A stretch of 64,000 bases of DNA from assembly GCA_030156535.1 (NCBI GenBank), contig JASGMJ010000002.1, positions 62,001 to 126,000 on the forward strand. The letters run 5' to 3'. Below are positions 9,268 through 17,917 of the stretch, piece by piece. The position numbers and the translations under genes are program-made. A model generated the notes under the pieces. It ran no database searches. It saw only the letters and a program-made list of their open reading frames with translations, and had not been told where the DNA came from. The first letter of the stretch is position 1, and every line of letters starts with the position of its first letter. The stretch is from Candidatus Sumerlaeota bacterium (GTDB lineage: Bacteria; Sumerlaeota; Sumerlaeia; SLMS01; JAHLLQ01).

Positions 9268-11013
9268 CTACGCTTCGATGAGGGGCTTGAGGGCGTCGGT
9301 GCCCTGGGCGTGCGACCAGTCGCCGAAGCTGTCGCCGTTGCTCCGTCCCTTTTTCCAGGCGTCGAGCAGGATGCCGATCTTCACGGCGACGTCGGCGCCC
9401 GAGAGGCTTTCGGCGAGCAGCGTGTTCATGCGCGCACCGAGGCGGTCGCCGCCGATGTAGAGGTTGTACTTGTCGGGTCCGCGGCCGATGATGCCGATCT
9501 CGGCGGTCTCGGGGCGCGCGCAGCTGTTCGGGCAACCCGTCATGCGGATGACAACGTCGTCGTCGGCGTGGCCGAGCTCGATGAGTTTGTCCATGAGCTT
9601 GGGGATTTCACGTTCGGCTTCGGAGAGGGCGAGGCCGCACATGGGAAGGGCGGGGCAGGCCATTTCGTGACGGCGGATCGGGGCGATGGTGCGATCGATG
9701 GGGATGGAGCATTCGTCGAGGATTGCCTGCACGGCCTGCACGTCGGCGTCCTTGATGTTGGCGAACACGACGTTGTGGTGGGCGGTGAGGCGGACGGAGG
9801 GGCGGAACGTTTCGACGATGCGGCGGATGCCGGTGCGGAACTTGGGGCCGTTGTCGAAATCGCGGACGCGGCCGTTCTCGATCCAGGCGCCGACGTAGTT
9901 GAGGCCGGGCTGGGCCTGCTTGTGCCATCCGAGGTAGTCGGGTTGTTCCTTGGGGCGGCGGTTGCTGGGCGGGGGGAGCTTGAAGCCGGTGTGTTTTTCG
10001 ACTTCGGCGCGGATGCCGTCGATGCCGAGGCGTTCCACGGTGTACTTCAGGCGTGCCTGATGGCGGTCCTCGCGGTTGCCGTGATCGCGCTGTGTTTTCA
10101 CGATGGCTTCGAGGACGGCGAGGAGGTCCTTCTCACCGACACAGGTGAGCGGGGTTGCCAGGCGCGGGTACGTTTCGGCCTTGCTGTGGCTGTGGCCAAG
10201 GCCGCCGCCGACGAGGATTTCAAAGGCGGTGACTTTGCCGTTTTCGGTGAGGGCGATGACGCCGGTGTCCTGGGCGTAGACGTCGATGGAGTTGTCAATG
10301 TCGAGCGTGAGGCCGAACTTGAATTTTCGGGGCAGGTACTGCTTGCCGTAGATGGGCTCCTCGACGGGCTGGGCGGGGCCCTTCTGCTTATAGCGTATTG
10401 TGCCGTCGGGGGCGATGTCCACCTTCTCGTCGTCGATCCAGATATCCACGTAGGACGGGGAGTTGGAGAGAAAGTGATCGCTGATTTTTTGCGCCCACGC
10501 CAGGAGGTCCACGCCGCAGTTGACGAAAGCGGGTTCGATGTCGGCGACGGAGGCGCACACGACGTTGCGGACGACGTCGCCGCAGGCGCCCTGGGTGGTG
10601 ATTTTCTGCAGGACGTTGAGGTCGTGGATCAGCGGGCGGAGGTTGGCCTTCACGACGCCGTGGAACTGAAAGCCCTGGCGCGAGGTGATGCGCATGTCGC
10701 CCTGGCCGTATTTGGTGCACAGCTCGTCGCAGAGGAGATACTGGTCGGCGCTCATGCGGCCGCCGGGTGTCTTGGTGCGGACCATCATCTTGTAGTCTTT
10801 GCCGAGCCCGAGCTTGCGGCGTTCACGGCGCGCATCGCGGTTGTCCTGCTGGTAGGAACCGTGGTGCTTGAGGATCTGGTAGTCCTCTTCGGGGAAATGG
10901 TCGGTGTCGCGTTCCAGGTTATCCTGGATCGTCATGTAGAGCCCGTTGCTGTCGATCTTGATGTGTTCTGTCTTGGACAGTTTGGGGGCTTCGCTGTCGG
11001 GTGTGCCGGCCAT
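9268..11013 (-). CDS. cysI: Sulfite reductase hemoprotein (sirohaem/4Fe-4S)
   Basis: 581 residues. The enzyme reduces sulfite to sulfide with six electrons in assimilatory sulfur metabolism. The four cluster ligands are present in family spacing: C453-x5-C459 (CPALPMCGLAL) and C494-x3-C498 (TGCPNSCARP), the latter also bridging sirohaem. The end (YNLYIGGDRLGARMN) matches CysI/ferredoxin-sulfite reductases. ATG at 11013 has AGGAG 7 nt ahead. No flavoprotein cysJ, cysH or cysDN is adjacent, so the electron donor (NADPH flavoprotein or ferredoxin) cannot be told from this window. A nitrite reductase role is less likely from overall resemblance. Confidence 0.9.
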   Translation of the reverse strand: MAGTPDSEAPKLSKTEHIKIDSNGLYMTIQDNLERDTDHFPEEDYQILKHHGSYQQDNRDARRERRKLGLGKDYKMMVRTKTPGGRMSADQYLLCDELCTKYGQGDMRITSRQGFQFHGVVKANLRPLIHDLNVLQKITTQGACGDVVRNVVCASVADIEPAFVNCGVDLLAWAQKISDHFLSNSPSYVDIWIDDEKVDIAPDGTIRYKQKGPAQPVEEPIYGKQYLPRKFKFGLTLDIDNSIDVYAQDTGVIALTENGKVTAFEILVGGGLGHSHSKAETYPRLATPLTCVGEKDLLAVLEAIVKTQRDHGNREDRHQARLKYTVERLGIDGIRAEVEKHTGFKLPPPSNRRPKEQPDYLGWHKQAQPGLNYVGAWIENGRVRDFDNGPKFRTGIRRIVETFRPSVRLTAHHNVVFANIKDADVQAVQAILDECSIPIDRTIAPIRRHEMACPALPMCGLALSEAEREIPKLMDKLIELGHADDDVVIRMTGCPNSCARPETAEIGIIGRGPDKYNLYIGGDRLGARMNTLLAESLSGADVAVKIGILLDAWKKGRSNGDSFGDWSHAQGTDALKPLIEA

Positions 11014-11196
11014 GTGGTGCTCCTGAGAGGGCGTGCGCGCGTGAGGGGGTGCTTTCTTGCGAGTGTTTCAAGCGTTGTGCCCGCGCGGGTGCAAGGGCGA
11101 GGGCTGTCATAGGGGGGGTGTGGTTTGTGGTTGGGGGTTCGTGGTTCGAGTGGGAAGGCTCCTTCTTCTCCGGGCCTCCGTGGTGTTCTCTTCTTT

Positions 11197-12417
11197 TCAG
11201 ACGTTGGCCTGTGCCTCGAATTCCTTGAGGGCGGCGTGGAGTTTTTCGACGGCCTCGTCGATGTCGGACTGTTCGACGGTCAAGGGCGGGAGGAAACGCA
11301 GCACCTTGTCGGCAGTGCAGTTGATGAGCAGGCCGTGGCGGCGGGCGATTTTGACGATTTCGGCTCCGGGGCGGGTGAGTTCCATGCCGATCATCAGGCC
11401 GAGACCGCGGATCGTTTTGATCAGTTCGGGGAATTCGCGCTGCAAGCCGCCGAGTCCGCCCCAGAAGTGACAGCCCTTTTCGCCGACGGCCTCCAGGAAA
11501 TCGGGGTCGAAGACGATATCGCACACGGCGAGGGCGGCGGCGCAGGCGACCGGGTTGCCGCCAAATGTCGAGCCATGCGTGCCGGGCTGGAAGACGTCGC
11601 AGGCTTTCTCGCCCGCGAGCACGCCGCCGAGCGGCAGGCCGCCGCCGAGTGCCTTGGCGGCCAGCACCACGTCGGGTTGCACGTGGCCCCCCTGGTAGGC
11701 GAACGGGTAGCCGCATCGTCCCATGCCGCACTGGATTTCGTCGATCATCAGCAGGGCGTCGGCGCGGCTGCAGCGCTCGCGCAACCCGGTGAGAAACGCG
11801 TGCGACGCGGGGTTGACGCCGCCTTCGCCCTGAACGGTTTCCACCAGGACGGCGCAAACGTCCTCGCCCCAGGCGGCGTCCACGCTTTCGAGATCGTTGA
11901 AGTTTGCAAAGCGAACGCCGGAGAGGGCGGTGCCAAAGCCTTCGCGCACCTTCTTGTTCCAGGTGGCGCTCATCGAGCCGTAGGTGCGGCCGTGGAAGCT
12001 GCCCTCAAAGGCGATGATGGTGGCGTGGCCGTCGCCGCGTGTGTTGGCGGCCCAGCGGCGGGCGAGCTTCATGGCGGCTTCGGTGGCCTCGGTGCCGCTG
12101 TTGCAGAAGAAGGCCTTCTTCATGCCGGTCTCGCGGCAAAGGCGCTCGGCGAGGCGGACGTAGGGATCAATGAGATAAAGGTTGGAGCAATGGATGAGTT
12201 CGGCGGCCTGGGCGCGGATGGCCTCGACGACGGCGGGGTGGCAGTGACCCAGGCTATTGACGGCGATGCCGCCGAGGAAGTCGAGGTACTCGTTTCCTTC
12301 GGCGTCGCGGACGCGGCAGCCCTTGCCACTCACGATAGCGAGATCGCGGTCGCCATAGTTCGGAAAGCAGTAGGTGCGGGCGGTTTCAGCGAGTTGCTGG
12401 GTGGTGAGTGGCGTCAT
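11197..12417 (-). CDS. argD: Acetylornithine aminotransferase
   Basis: 406 residues, a class III PLP aminotransferase. It exchanges glutamate and N-acetylglutamate semialdehyde in arginine synthesis and may double as succinyldiaminopimelate aminotransferase in lysine synthesis. Family marks: GGIAVNSLGHCHP near the start, CNSGTEATEAA (105-115), SFHGRTYG, D226 (LLMIDEIQ), Schiff-base K255 (LAAKALGGG) and THGSTFGGNP. ATG 12417 is preceded by GGAGG at 9 nt. The frame is open further upstream but homology starts here. Related omega-aminotransferases cannot be fully excluded, as no other arg gene is adjacent. Confidence 0.88.
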   Translation of the reverse strand: MTPLTTQQLAETARTYCFPNYGDRDLAIVSGKGCRVRDAEGNEYLDFLGGIAVNSLGHCHPAVVEAIRAQAAELIHCSNLYLIDPYVRLAERLCRETGMKKAFFCNSGTEATEAAMKLARRWAANTRGDGHATIIAFEGSFHGRTYGSMSATWNKKVREGFGTALSGVRFANFNDLESVDAAWGEDVCAVLVETVQGEGGVNPASHAFLTGLRERCSRADALLMIDEIQCGMGRCGYPFAYQGGHVQPDVVLAAKALGGGLPLGGVLAGEKACDVFQPGTHGSTFGGNPVACAAALAVCDIVFDPDFLEAVGEKGCHFWGGLGGLQREFPELIKTIRGLGLMIGMELTRPGAEIVKIARRHGLLINCTADKVLRFLPPLTVEQSDIDEAVEKLHAALKEFEAQANV

Positions 12418-12529
12418 GGGGGTGGCCTCCGGCGGCGTTCTGGATCCTGCACGCCGAGAGCATTCCGGGCGTGATCTCCAAGAAGTGTGGAATCGAGCAC
12501 GCCGGGAGCGGTGGGGCAACGGGAAGCGC

Positions 12530-13678
12530 TCACTCCTGAAGGGCTTCGGCCTGAATCCTTTGATGGCCGGAAGGCGGGGCGGGAGGCGCGGAAAGGCGGG
12601 CGCGCAGAGTGCGAACTCCCTGGAAGGCGAAGACGGCGATCATGACCACGGCGGCAGCATGGGCGAGCAGGGTAATGTGCTCGTGTGCCCGGGCGGCCTG
12701 CTGGACGACGACCGCGATGCCCGAGATGCCGTAGAAAGCGTCGAGTCCGAGGCCGAGCGCAATGGCGCAGACCGTGATCGACGTCAGGTAGATGCCGAGT
12801 CCCCGCAGGCCGATCATGGCGCGCACGGCAGCCAGGGACGCGAGGCTGGCTGCGGGGCCGGCCAGCAGCATGACCAGCGCCGTGCCGGGGGACATGCCCT
12901 TGGCCACGAGTACGGCCGCCAGCGGAGTGGCCGCCGAGGCGCAGATGTAGAGCGCGACGCCCATGACGGCGACGAGCAGCATTCCGCCGATGCCGCCGCC
13001 GACGTACTCTTCGAGCAGGCCCTCGGGCATCAGCGCCATCACCACACCGGTCGCCACAAGCCCGATGACGTAGTATTTGGACATCTTGGGCAACAGGTCG
13101 CTGAAGGCGTAGATCTGACCAGCGAACAGGCGTTCCTTCAACGCCGGCCGCGTGGGGGGCGCCTGCGGGGTAGTGCCGCAGCACGAGGCAGACATCTGCT
13201 CCACGGTGCTCTTCGAGGAGCAGCATGAAGCGACGGGCTTGGCGGTTTCCTGCATCGGCTTGTCTTCGCCGCCAAACAGGGTTTCCGCGCCTCCCGTGAC
13301 CAGCGCCGTGACGAGCGAGCCGAGCACGCGGGCAATGGCGAAGACGGGGTTGAGCAGGACCCACGACAGGATGATGGAGTCCACGCCGGTCTGGGGGGTG
13401 GAGATGAGAAACGAGCTGGTGGCGGGGCGCGAGGCGCCGCGCTTGCGCAGTTCCATGGCGACGGGGAGCACGGAGCAGGAGCAGAGCGGAAGGGGGAGGC
13501 CGATGAGGCTGGCGCGGACGGCCGAGCCGAAGGACTTGCCCGTCAGCCAGCTGGGGAGCCGGTCGGCAGGGAGAAAGACGCGCAGCAATCCGGCCATCGC
13601 CGTGCCGAACAGGATGAACGGAGCGGCTTCAGCGAGGACGCCGTAGGTGTGACGCAGGATTTCGAGAAGCAGATTCAT
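12530..13678 (-). CDS. SO_0444-type Cu/Zn efflux permease (COG0701)
   Basis: 382 residues with about eight to ten membrane helices. It has the COG0701 permease signature GLPLPLCSCSVLP (C66, C68) and STPQTGVDS in the first half, mirrored by GVALYICASAATPLAAVL in the second. A hydrophilic central loop carries two adjacent cysteine pairs, SCCSSKS (152-153) and SCCGTT (166-167), a hallmark of the SO_0444 Cu/Zn efflux group and a likely soft-metal entry site. It would export copper or zinc across the inner membrane. No regulator or P-type ATPase lies next to it; the DtxR-type regulator is 10 kb away. Confidence 0.8.
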   Translation of the reverse strand: MNLLLEILRHTYGVLAEAAPFILFGTAMAGLLRVFLPADRLPSWLTGKSFGSAVRASLIGLPLPLCSCSVLPVAMELRKRGASRPATSSFLISTPQTGVDSIILSWVLLNPVFAIARVLGSLVTALVTGGAETLFGGEDKPMQETAKPVASCCSSKSTVEQMSASCCGTTPQAPPTRPALKERLFAGQIYAFSDLLPKMSKYYVIGLVATGVVMALMPEGLLEEYVGGGIGGMLLVAVMGVALYICASAATPLAAVLVAKGMSPGTALVMLLAGPAASLASLAAVRAMIGLRGLGIYLTSITVCAIALGLGLDAFYGISGIAVVVQQAARAHEHITLLAHAAAVVMIAVFAFQGVRTLRARLSAPPAPPSGHQRIQAEALQE

Positions 13679-13774
13679 GGGGAAAAAGAGTACGTTTTCG
13701 AATGCCGGGCGTGCAAGGCCGGTGAGGATGTCCTTGCAAGATGGGTTCCGAGTGGCGACGGAGGGAAGAGGTCG

Positions 13775-13805
13775 CCACGGATGAATGCCGATCAGCGCGG
13801 ATGAC
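13775..13805. repeat. Degenerate CCACGGATGA-type dispersed repeat
   Basis: Short segment reading CCACGGATGAATGCCGATCA followed by GCGCGGATGAC, a decayed form of the tandem cacggatga / gcggat repeats often seen between genes in bacterial genomes. It lies between the cyclase gene and the permease gene. No function assigned. Confidence 0.35.
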
Positions 13806-13847
13806 GAAGTCCGGCTGCGTTGCTTCCGCGGACTCGAAGCCCCTCTT

Positions 13848-15119
13848 CTACTTTGAGGGCGTGGCGGCTTCCCTCAGGCGTCCGGCGGCGCGCCAGGCGT
13901 CCTCGCGGATGGCGTCGAGAGCATCGGGGTGTGCCTGGCGGAAGGTTTCCAGGTGGGCATCGGCGTTGGGGCTGCCCATCAGCTTGAGAGCGAGCAGGCG
14001 CCTCCAGGCCTCGCCGGGTTCGGCAGCGGAGAGGCCGTCCTCCAGAGAGGCGGCGATTTCCTCGGGCGTGCCGGGGGCGAGCGTCAGCCGGGCGGCTTCG
14101 CGTGCTGCGGCCAGTGCCTCGGACCACTCCGGGTGCCCCTGCATGGCGGCGATGGCCGCCGGAAAGTCGGCTTTGTCGAGAGCGGCGACGACCTCGGCCG
14201 ACGAGGCGGCAGGCTGGGTGATGGGGCCGCTGACGACGTCTTCGCGGGCCGGGGCATTTTCATCGGGCATGAGCAGCAGAAGGGCCGTGGAGCCAAGGCC
14301 AAGAATGACAAGTACCGTGATGGCGATTTTGACGATGGGGCGGAGGCGGTGCGAGGGGACGCCGCGGATCTCCGGTACGGGGATTTTGAGGGCCGCACTC
14401 TCCGAGGGCTCCGGGACGCGGGATGCTTTCTCGGTGTCGGGGGGGCGCACGAACGGGCCGGTGCCCATGTAGCCGACTTCACAGACTTCGATGGGGTCGC
14501 TTTCGCCCTCGAACTCGACGCCCTTGAGGACGTAGTTGCCGTGGGACTGCCAGCGCACGCCGGAGGCGGCGATGTCGGTGCCGACGGAGGCGCGCTTTGC
14601 GAGGTCGAAGGCGCCTCGGCTGATGAGGGTTTGCCCGGCCTGGGCCAGGCTCATCAGGCGGGCGCAGACGACGCGGGTGATGCCCTCGGCTTCCAGGGGT
14701 TTGGTGCCGTTGGCGACGGGTACGAGAACGACCTCGCCGAGGTGGATGCCAACGCGGGCGGCGAGGACGACGCCGGCGCCTTCGGAGATGTCGGCGAGTT
14801 CGGGGTGGAGGGCGAGGGCGTAGCGCACGGCATCGATCGGGCGGTCGAACATGGCGAGAAAGCCGTCGGTGCGTTCAACCTCGACGCCCCTGTACTCGGC
14901 GAGCAGGGCGCGGATGCGCTTGTCGTGGCGCCGGAAGATGCGGGCGGCGCGGTCGTCGCCGACTTCGGAGACGATTCTCGTGCTGCCGATCAGGTCGGAG
15001 AAGACCAGGGTCTTGATGGCCGTTTCGAGCTTAACATTGGCTGTGAGGGAGTCCTGGCTGAGACGGGTCAGCGAGTGGGGCTGAAGTGCGTGGTCGGTTG
15101 TCTGCCCGATTTCTCTCAC
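13848..15119 (-). CDS. Class III adenylate/guanylate cyclase with membrane anchor and C-terminal domain
   Basis: 423 residues from a GTG at 15119 whose GTGA overlaps the stop of the upstream cNMP-binding gene by 4 nt, which decides the start. Residues about 35-185 are a class III cyclase domain with metal-binding D42 (VFSDLIGST) and D85 (ERTDGFLAMF), then RVGIHLGEV and CARLMSLAQAGQTLIS. The transition-state arginine (R154) is kept, but the Asn expected four residues earlier is Val150. One membrane helix (about 263-284) separates this cytosolic domain from an Ala-rich, probably periplasmic, helical C-terminus. Coupling to a cNMP-binding protein suggests a small cAMP/cGMP signalling unit. Confidence 0.85.
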   Translation of the reverse strand: MREIGQTTDHALQPHSLTRLSQDSLTANVKLETAIKTLVFSDLIGSTRIVSEVGDDRAARIFRRHDKRIRALLAEYRGVEVERTDGFLAMFDRPIDAVRYALALHPELADISEGAGVVLAARVGIHLGEVVLVPVANGTKPLEAEGITRVVCARLMSLAQAGQTLISRGAFDLAKRASVGTDIAASGVRWQSHGNYVLKGVEFEGESDPIEVCEVGYMGTGPFVRPPDTEKASRVPEPSESAALKIPVPEIRGVPSHRLRPIVKIAITVLVILGLGSTALLLLMPDENAPAREDVVSGPITQPAASSAEVVAALDKADFPAAIAAMQGHPEWSEALAAAREAARLTLAPGTPEEIAASLEDGLSAAEPGEAWRRLLALKLMGSPNADAHLETFRQAHPDALDAIREDAWRAAGRLREAATPSK

Positions 15120-16003
15120 GTTCCCAACCCCACGCTGCGGCCATAACGGTAGTTCATGTGAATGATGAGGCGGGCGACGGCGGTGAGGATTTCGATCGCC
15201 TCGGCGGGATTCTTGCGGCGCAGCTTGTCGAACTCGCGGCCCGGGAATTTGCTGTACAGGACGGGGCCGTCGGCGATGACGGTGGCCATGCGGGGCTGGG
15301 CGCCGAAGAAGCCGCTTTCGCCGATGACGGCGGGTGCTTCGCGGCGGTCGATCAGCGTGCGTTTGCTCTGCTCGTCGGTGTGATAAACGGCCACGCGCCC
15401 ATGGTGCAGGAAAAAGAAGCCGTCGGATTCGGCGCCCTGGGTGACAAGTTCCTCGGTGTCGCGCAATTTTCCCAGACGGATCGAGCGGCGGAAGATGCCT
15501 TCCTTCGGGAGATGACGCGCGATGGACTCCAGTTCCTTCTCGAACTCCTCGCTGAGTTCCTTCCAGGGGGCGATTTCGCTGGCGGGTGCCACCTGTTCGC
15601 TTTCCACGCGCAGGCGGAGCTTTTCGGCCAGGACGACGATCAGGTTTTGGAGAAACGCCATGGCGGCATTCAAGTCGCCGCATTGCTTCAGGGCTTCAAC
15701 GGGGTCGCGGGAGATTTCAAAGAGCGCGGCGTGGCCGCGGGCGCGCACGGAAGCGGTGCGCTGGCCACCTTCCTTGAGCAGACCCATCTCGCCGATCAGG
15801 GACCCCTCGCCCCGAATCGCGACGATGTGATCCTCGTTCATGACCGAGCGGTAAACTTCCACTTCACCACTGAGGACAACATAGAGTCCCCATGCGGGCT
15901 GGCCCTCGCGAAAGAGCAACTGGCCGGGTGTAAGCTGCTGGTGCTTGCCGATGTTGCGCAGGACGCGCTGCTGGTCGGCCGTAAGGCCTGCGAAAATATC
16001 CAC
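15116..16003 (-). CDS. Protein with two cyclic-nucleotide-binding domains
   Basis: 295 residues. Two cNMP-binding beta-barrels in tandem: residues about 1-120 (LLFREGQPAWGLYVVLSGEV, then GSLIGEMGLLKEGGQRTASV, the phosphate-binding cassette) and about 180-290 (DGFFFLHHGRVAVYH, then GESGFFGAQPRMATV). The first cassette keeps the G-E-x-L and R-T-A-S type residues that hold the cyclic phosphate; the second is more divergent (PRMATV). No DNA-binding helix-turn-helix is seen, so this is a sensor or effector, not a CRP-type regulator. GTG 16003 has GGGGAG close upstream; a TTG at 16081 is an alternative. It overlaps the cyclase gene by 4 nt. Confidence 0.83.
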   Translation of the reverse strand: MDIFAGLTADQQRVLRNIGKHQQLTPGQLLFREGQPAWGLYVVLSGEVEVYRSVMNEDHIVAIRGEGSLIGEMGLLKEGGQRTASVRARGHAALFEISRDPVEALKQCGDLNAAMAFLQNLIVVLAEKLRLRVESEQVAPASEIAPWKELSEEFEKELESIARHLPKEGIFRRSIRLGKLRDTEELVTQGAESDGFFFLHHGRVAVYHTDEQSKRTLIDRREAPAVIGESGFFGAQPRMATVIADGPVLYSKFPGREFDKLRRKNPAEAIEILTAVARLIIHMNYRYGRSVGLGT

Positions 16004-16093
16004 CGTCTGCTCCCCGGAAGTTCCTCTGCTCCAGTATTGGCGTGTTGTTGATTCCTTAGACCCCGGGGTGTGCGGAGACAACGCCTTTGTGGA

Positions 16094-16148
16094 GGGGGGG
16101 CAGTTGGGAGAAGGTGGTTTGCAGCTGGTGACGCGCGCCCCCCCCCCC
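16094..16148. other. Paired homopolymer tracts (G7 and C11) upstream of the cNMP-binding gene
   Basis: Seven G (16094-16100) and eleven C (16138-16148) lie 37 nt apart in the gap between the ppiC-type gene and the cNMP-binding gene. Long C/G runs are prone to replication slippage. The two tracts could also base-pair in RNA. Whether they affect expression is unknown. Confidence 0.5.
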
Positions 16149-16194
16149 TAGGCCGGAACAGCGTCAGGATACACCCACGCACACGGGTATTTGT

Positions 16195-17829
16195 TCAGCT
16201 GCCGCTGTCGCAGCCGGTCAGCAACTGTTCCACGAGGCGGGCGCGTTCGGCGGCCATGAAGTCGTCGTGCACGCGGGTCGCGATTTCCTCAAAGGGAGCG
16301 GCTTCGCCCGCCCGCCATCCATATACGTGGAAGAACATGTAGGACGTTTCGTCGATCAGAAGCTCGCTCGTTTCCCCCTCTTTTGCATCCACGAGGTTCA
16401 TTTCCACAAGACGGCCAAAATCCTCGATGGATTGCCATTGCGTGGGCTTGTGGACGCGCACGGCGCCGGTGCTTTCGGCTTCGGAGAAGTCGAAGTCTTC
16501 GGGGGCGCCTGCAGCGAGAAACGCCTCGCGCAGTTTCGTGATCGTCTGCCAGGCCTCGCGGCTGGCGGCATTGAGCGCGGCTGGCTCCACGAGGGACTCG
16601 GGGTTGCGTGCGATGGTGACGGCGAGCAGGCGCACTTCGGGAGGGGTGAGATAGCGTTCTGCGTGAGTGCGATGGAAGGCACGCAGGTCGGCGTCATTGG
16701 GGGCGATGGTGGTGAAGGCTTTGTCGGCGACGGCTTGGAAGCGCGCCTGGTCGAGAAGAGCTGCGTGCAGGGTGCGGTAGGTGGGTGTGGCGCGGATGCG
16801 GGCGGCTTCCTCGCTGGCCAGCAACAGATCGGCGCGAATCGCCCTTTCCGTCAGGCTGTGGTAGAACTTCGGGTTTGCAGGATCGCCGAAGACGCCGGGT
16901 GTCAGGCGGTTCACGTCGGCCAGGGTGCGGGTTTCGCCGTCCATTTCGTAGGCGGGCGTGGCGGGGTCGCCGGAGGGTGCTTCGGGGAGAAGACGGCGGA
17001 CGCCGTACTGTTGTTCCAGGGCGGTGAAGAAGTCCTCGCGCCAAGTGGGAAAGCGCTCGATGCGCCAGCGCCGTTCGAGAGTGTCGCGCACCTCGTCGAA
17101 GGGAATCGGCCCGGCCGGGTGCTTGGCGAGCGTGCGGCCGATCAGCCAGCCGTGTTTCGTTTCCATGGGCCCGAAGATGGGTCCGTGAGGCTCGGCGCTC
17201 CAGAATGCGGCGAAGATGGCATCGTTGGCCCGGTCGCGGGGCAGGTTGGCGAACATGCCGTCGTTCACCTCGCCGAGGCTGGCGTAGTATTCTTTCGCGA
17301 CGGCGGTGAAGTCCTCGCCGGCGCGCAGGCGGGCGGCGAGCTCGTCGGCTTCTTCACGGGTGCGGGCGAGAATGCGCTGACCGGCGACGCGGTCGGGGAA
17401 TCGGCGGTCGGCGTGCTGCCTGGTGTAGGCCTCGGCGAGTTGTTCGGCGGTGGGGGTCAGCGCCTCGCGGGCATCGTTCTCCCACAGGCGTGAGACGAGG
17501 TGGATGTCGAGCCACTGGTGGAACTCGGGAAAGACCGGCAGGTCCGCCCATCCGCATTGACGGACGGCCTGTGAGACGCGGAGGGCATCGTGTGCAATGG
17601 TGGCGCGGTCGTTGTCGCTCACCGTCGAGTAGGCGAGGACGCGCTCGGGCGAGAGGCGGTCGAGCCCGGCGAGATACACGGCCATGAGGGCGGGGGAGTG
17701 GCTGTGGGGGGTGATGTCGGGGAGCGGGGCGGGTGTTCCGGCGGTGCTGGCTGTTGGTGAAGTGCGGGCGCACGCCCCTGCGAGCAGCAGAGCCATTGCG
17801 AGGAGGAGAAGGCGGTTGGTGGTCGTCAT
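16195..17829 (-). CDS. PpiC-type (parvulin) peptidyl-prolyl isomerase lipoprotein
   Basis: 544 residues from ATG 17829; a GTG at 17847 is possible but abuts the terminator of the upstream gene. The N-terminus is a signal sequence with lipobox-like LAGAC, giving an envelope-anchored lipoprotein. Residues about 140-260 form a parvulin domain (ILARTREEADELAARLRAG, DFTAVAKEYYAS, GMFANLPRD, FGPMETKHGWLI), and a second SurA-like helical half follows, with another weak PPIase-like part (APEDFDFSEAE). Such proteins assist folding of exported proteins. The protein ends in Cys-Asp-Ser-Gly-Ser. Confidence 0.75.
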   Translation of the reverse strand: MTTTNRLLLLAMALLLAGACARTSPTASTAGTPAPLPDITPHSHSPALMAVYLAGLDRLSPERVLAYSTVSDNDRATIAHDALRVSQAVRQCGWADLPVFPEFHQWLDIHLVSRLWENDAREALTPTAEQLAEAYTRQHADRRFPDRVAGQRILARTREEADELAARLRAGEDFTAVAKEYYASLGEVNDGMFANLPRDRANDAIFAAFWSAEPHGPIFGPMETKHGWLIGRTLAKHPAGPIPFDEVRDTLERRWRIERFPTWREDFFTALEQQYGVRRLLPEAPSGDPATPAYEMDGETRTLADVNRLTPGVFGDPANPKFYHSLTERAIRADLLLASEEAARIRATPTYRTLHAALLDQARFQAVADKAFTTIAPNDADLRAFHRTHAERYLTPPEVRLLAVTIARNPESLVEPAALNAASREAWQTITKLREAFLAAGAPEDFDFSEAESTGAVRVHKPTQWQSIEDFGRLVEMNLVDAKEGETSELLIDETSYMFFHVYGWRAGEAAPFEEIATRVHDDFMAAERARLVEQLLTGCDSGS

Positions 17830-17847
17830 TGTTGTTGTGCCGTCCAC

Positions 17848-17883
17848 AAAAAAATCGGGGGAAGCCGTGGATGGCTTCCCCCG
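17848..17883 (-). terminator. Rho-independent terminator of the secreted-protein gene
   Basis: On the minus strand an 11-bp perfect stem (17856-17866 with 17873-17883, loop of 6) is followed by a run of seven T after a short GA, 35 nt beyond the stop at 17918. Textbook intrinsic terminator. It sits immediately upstream of the PpiC-type gene, so that gene needs its own promoter or read-through. Confidence 0.9.
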
Positions 17884-17917
17884 AGGGTTGTGCGGTTGGT
17901 GTGGGTGGGGCCAGCGG

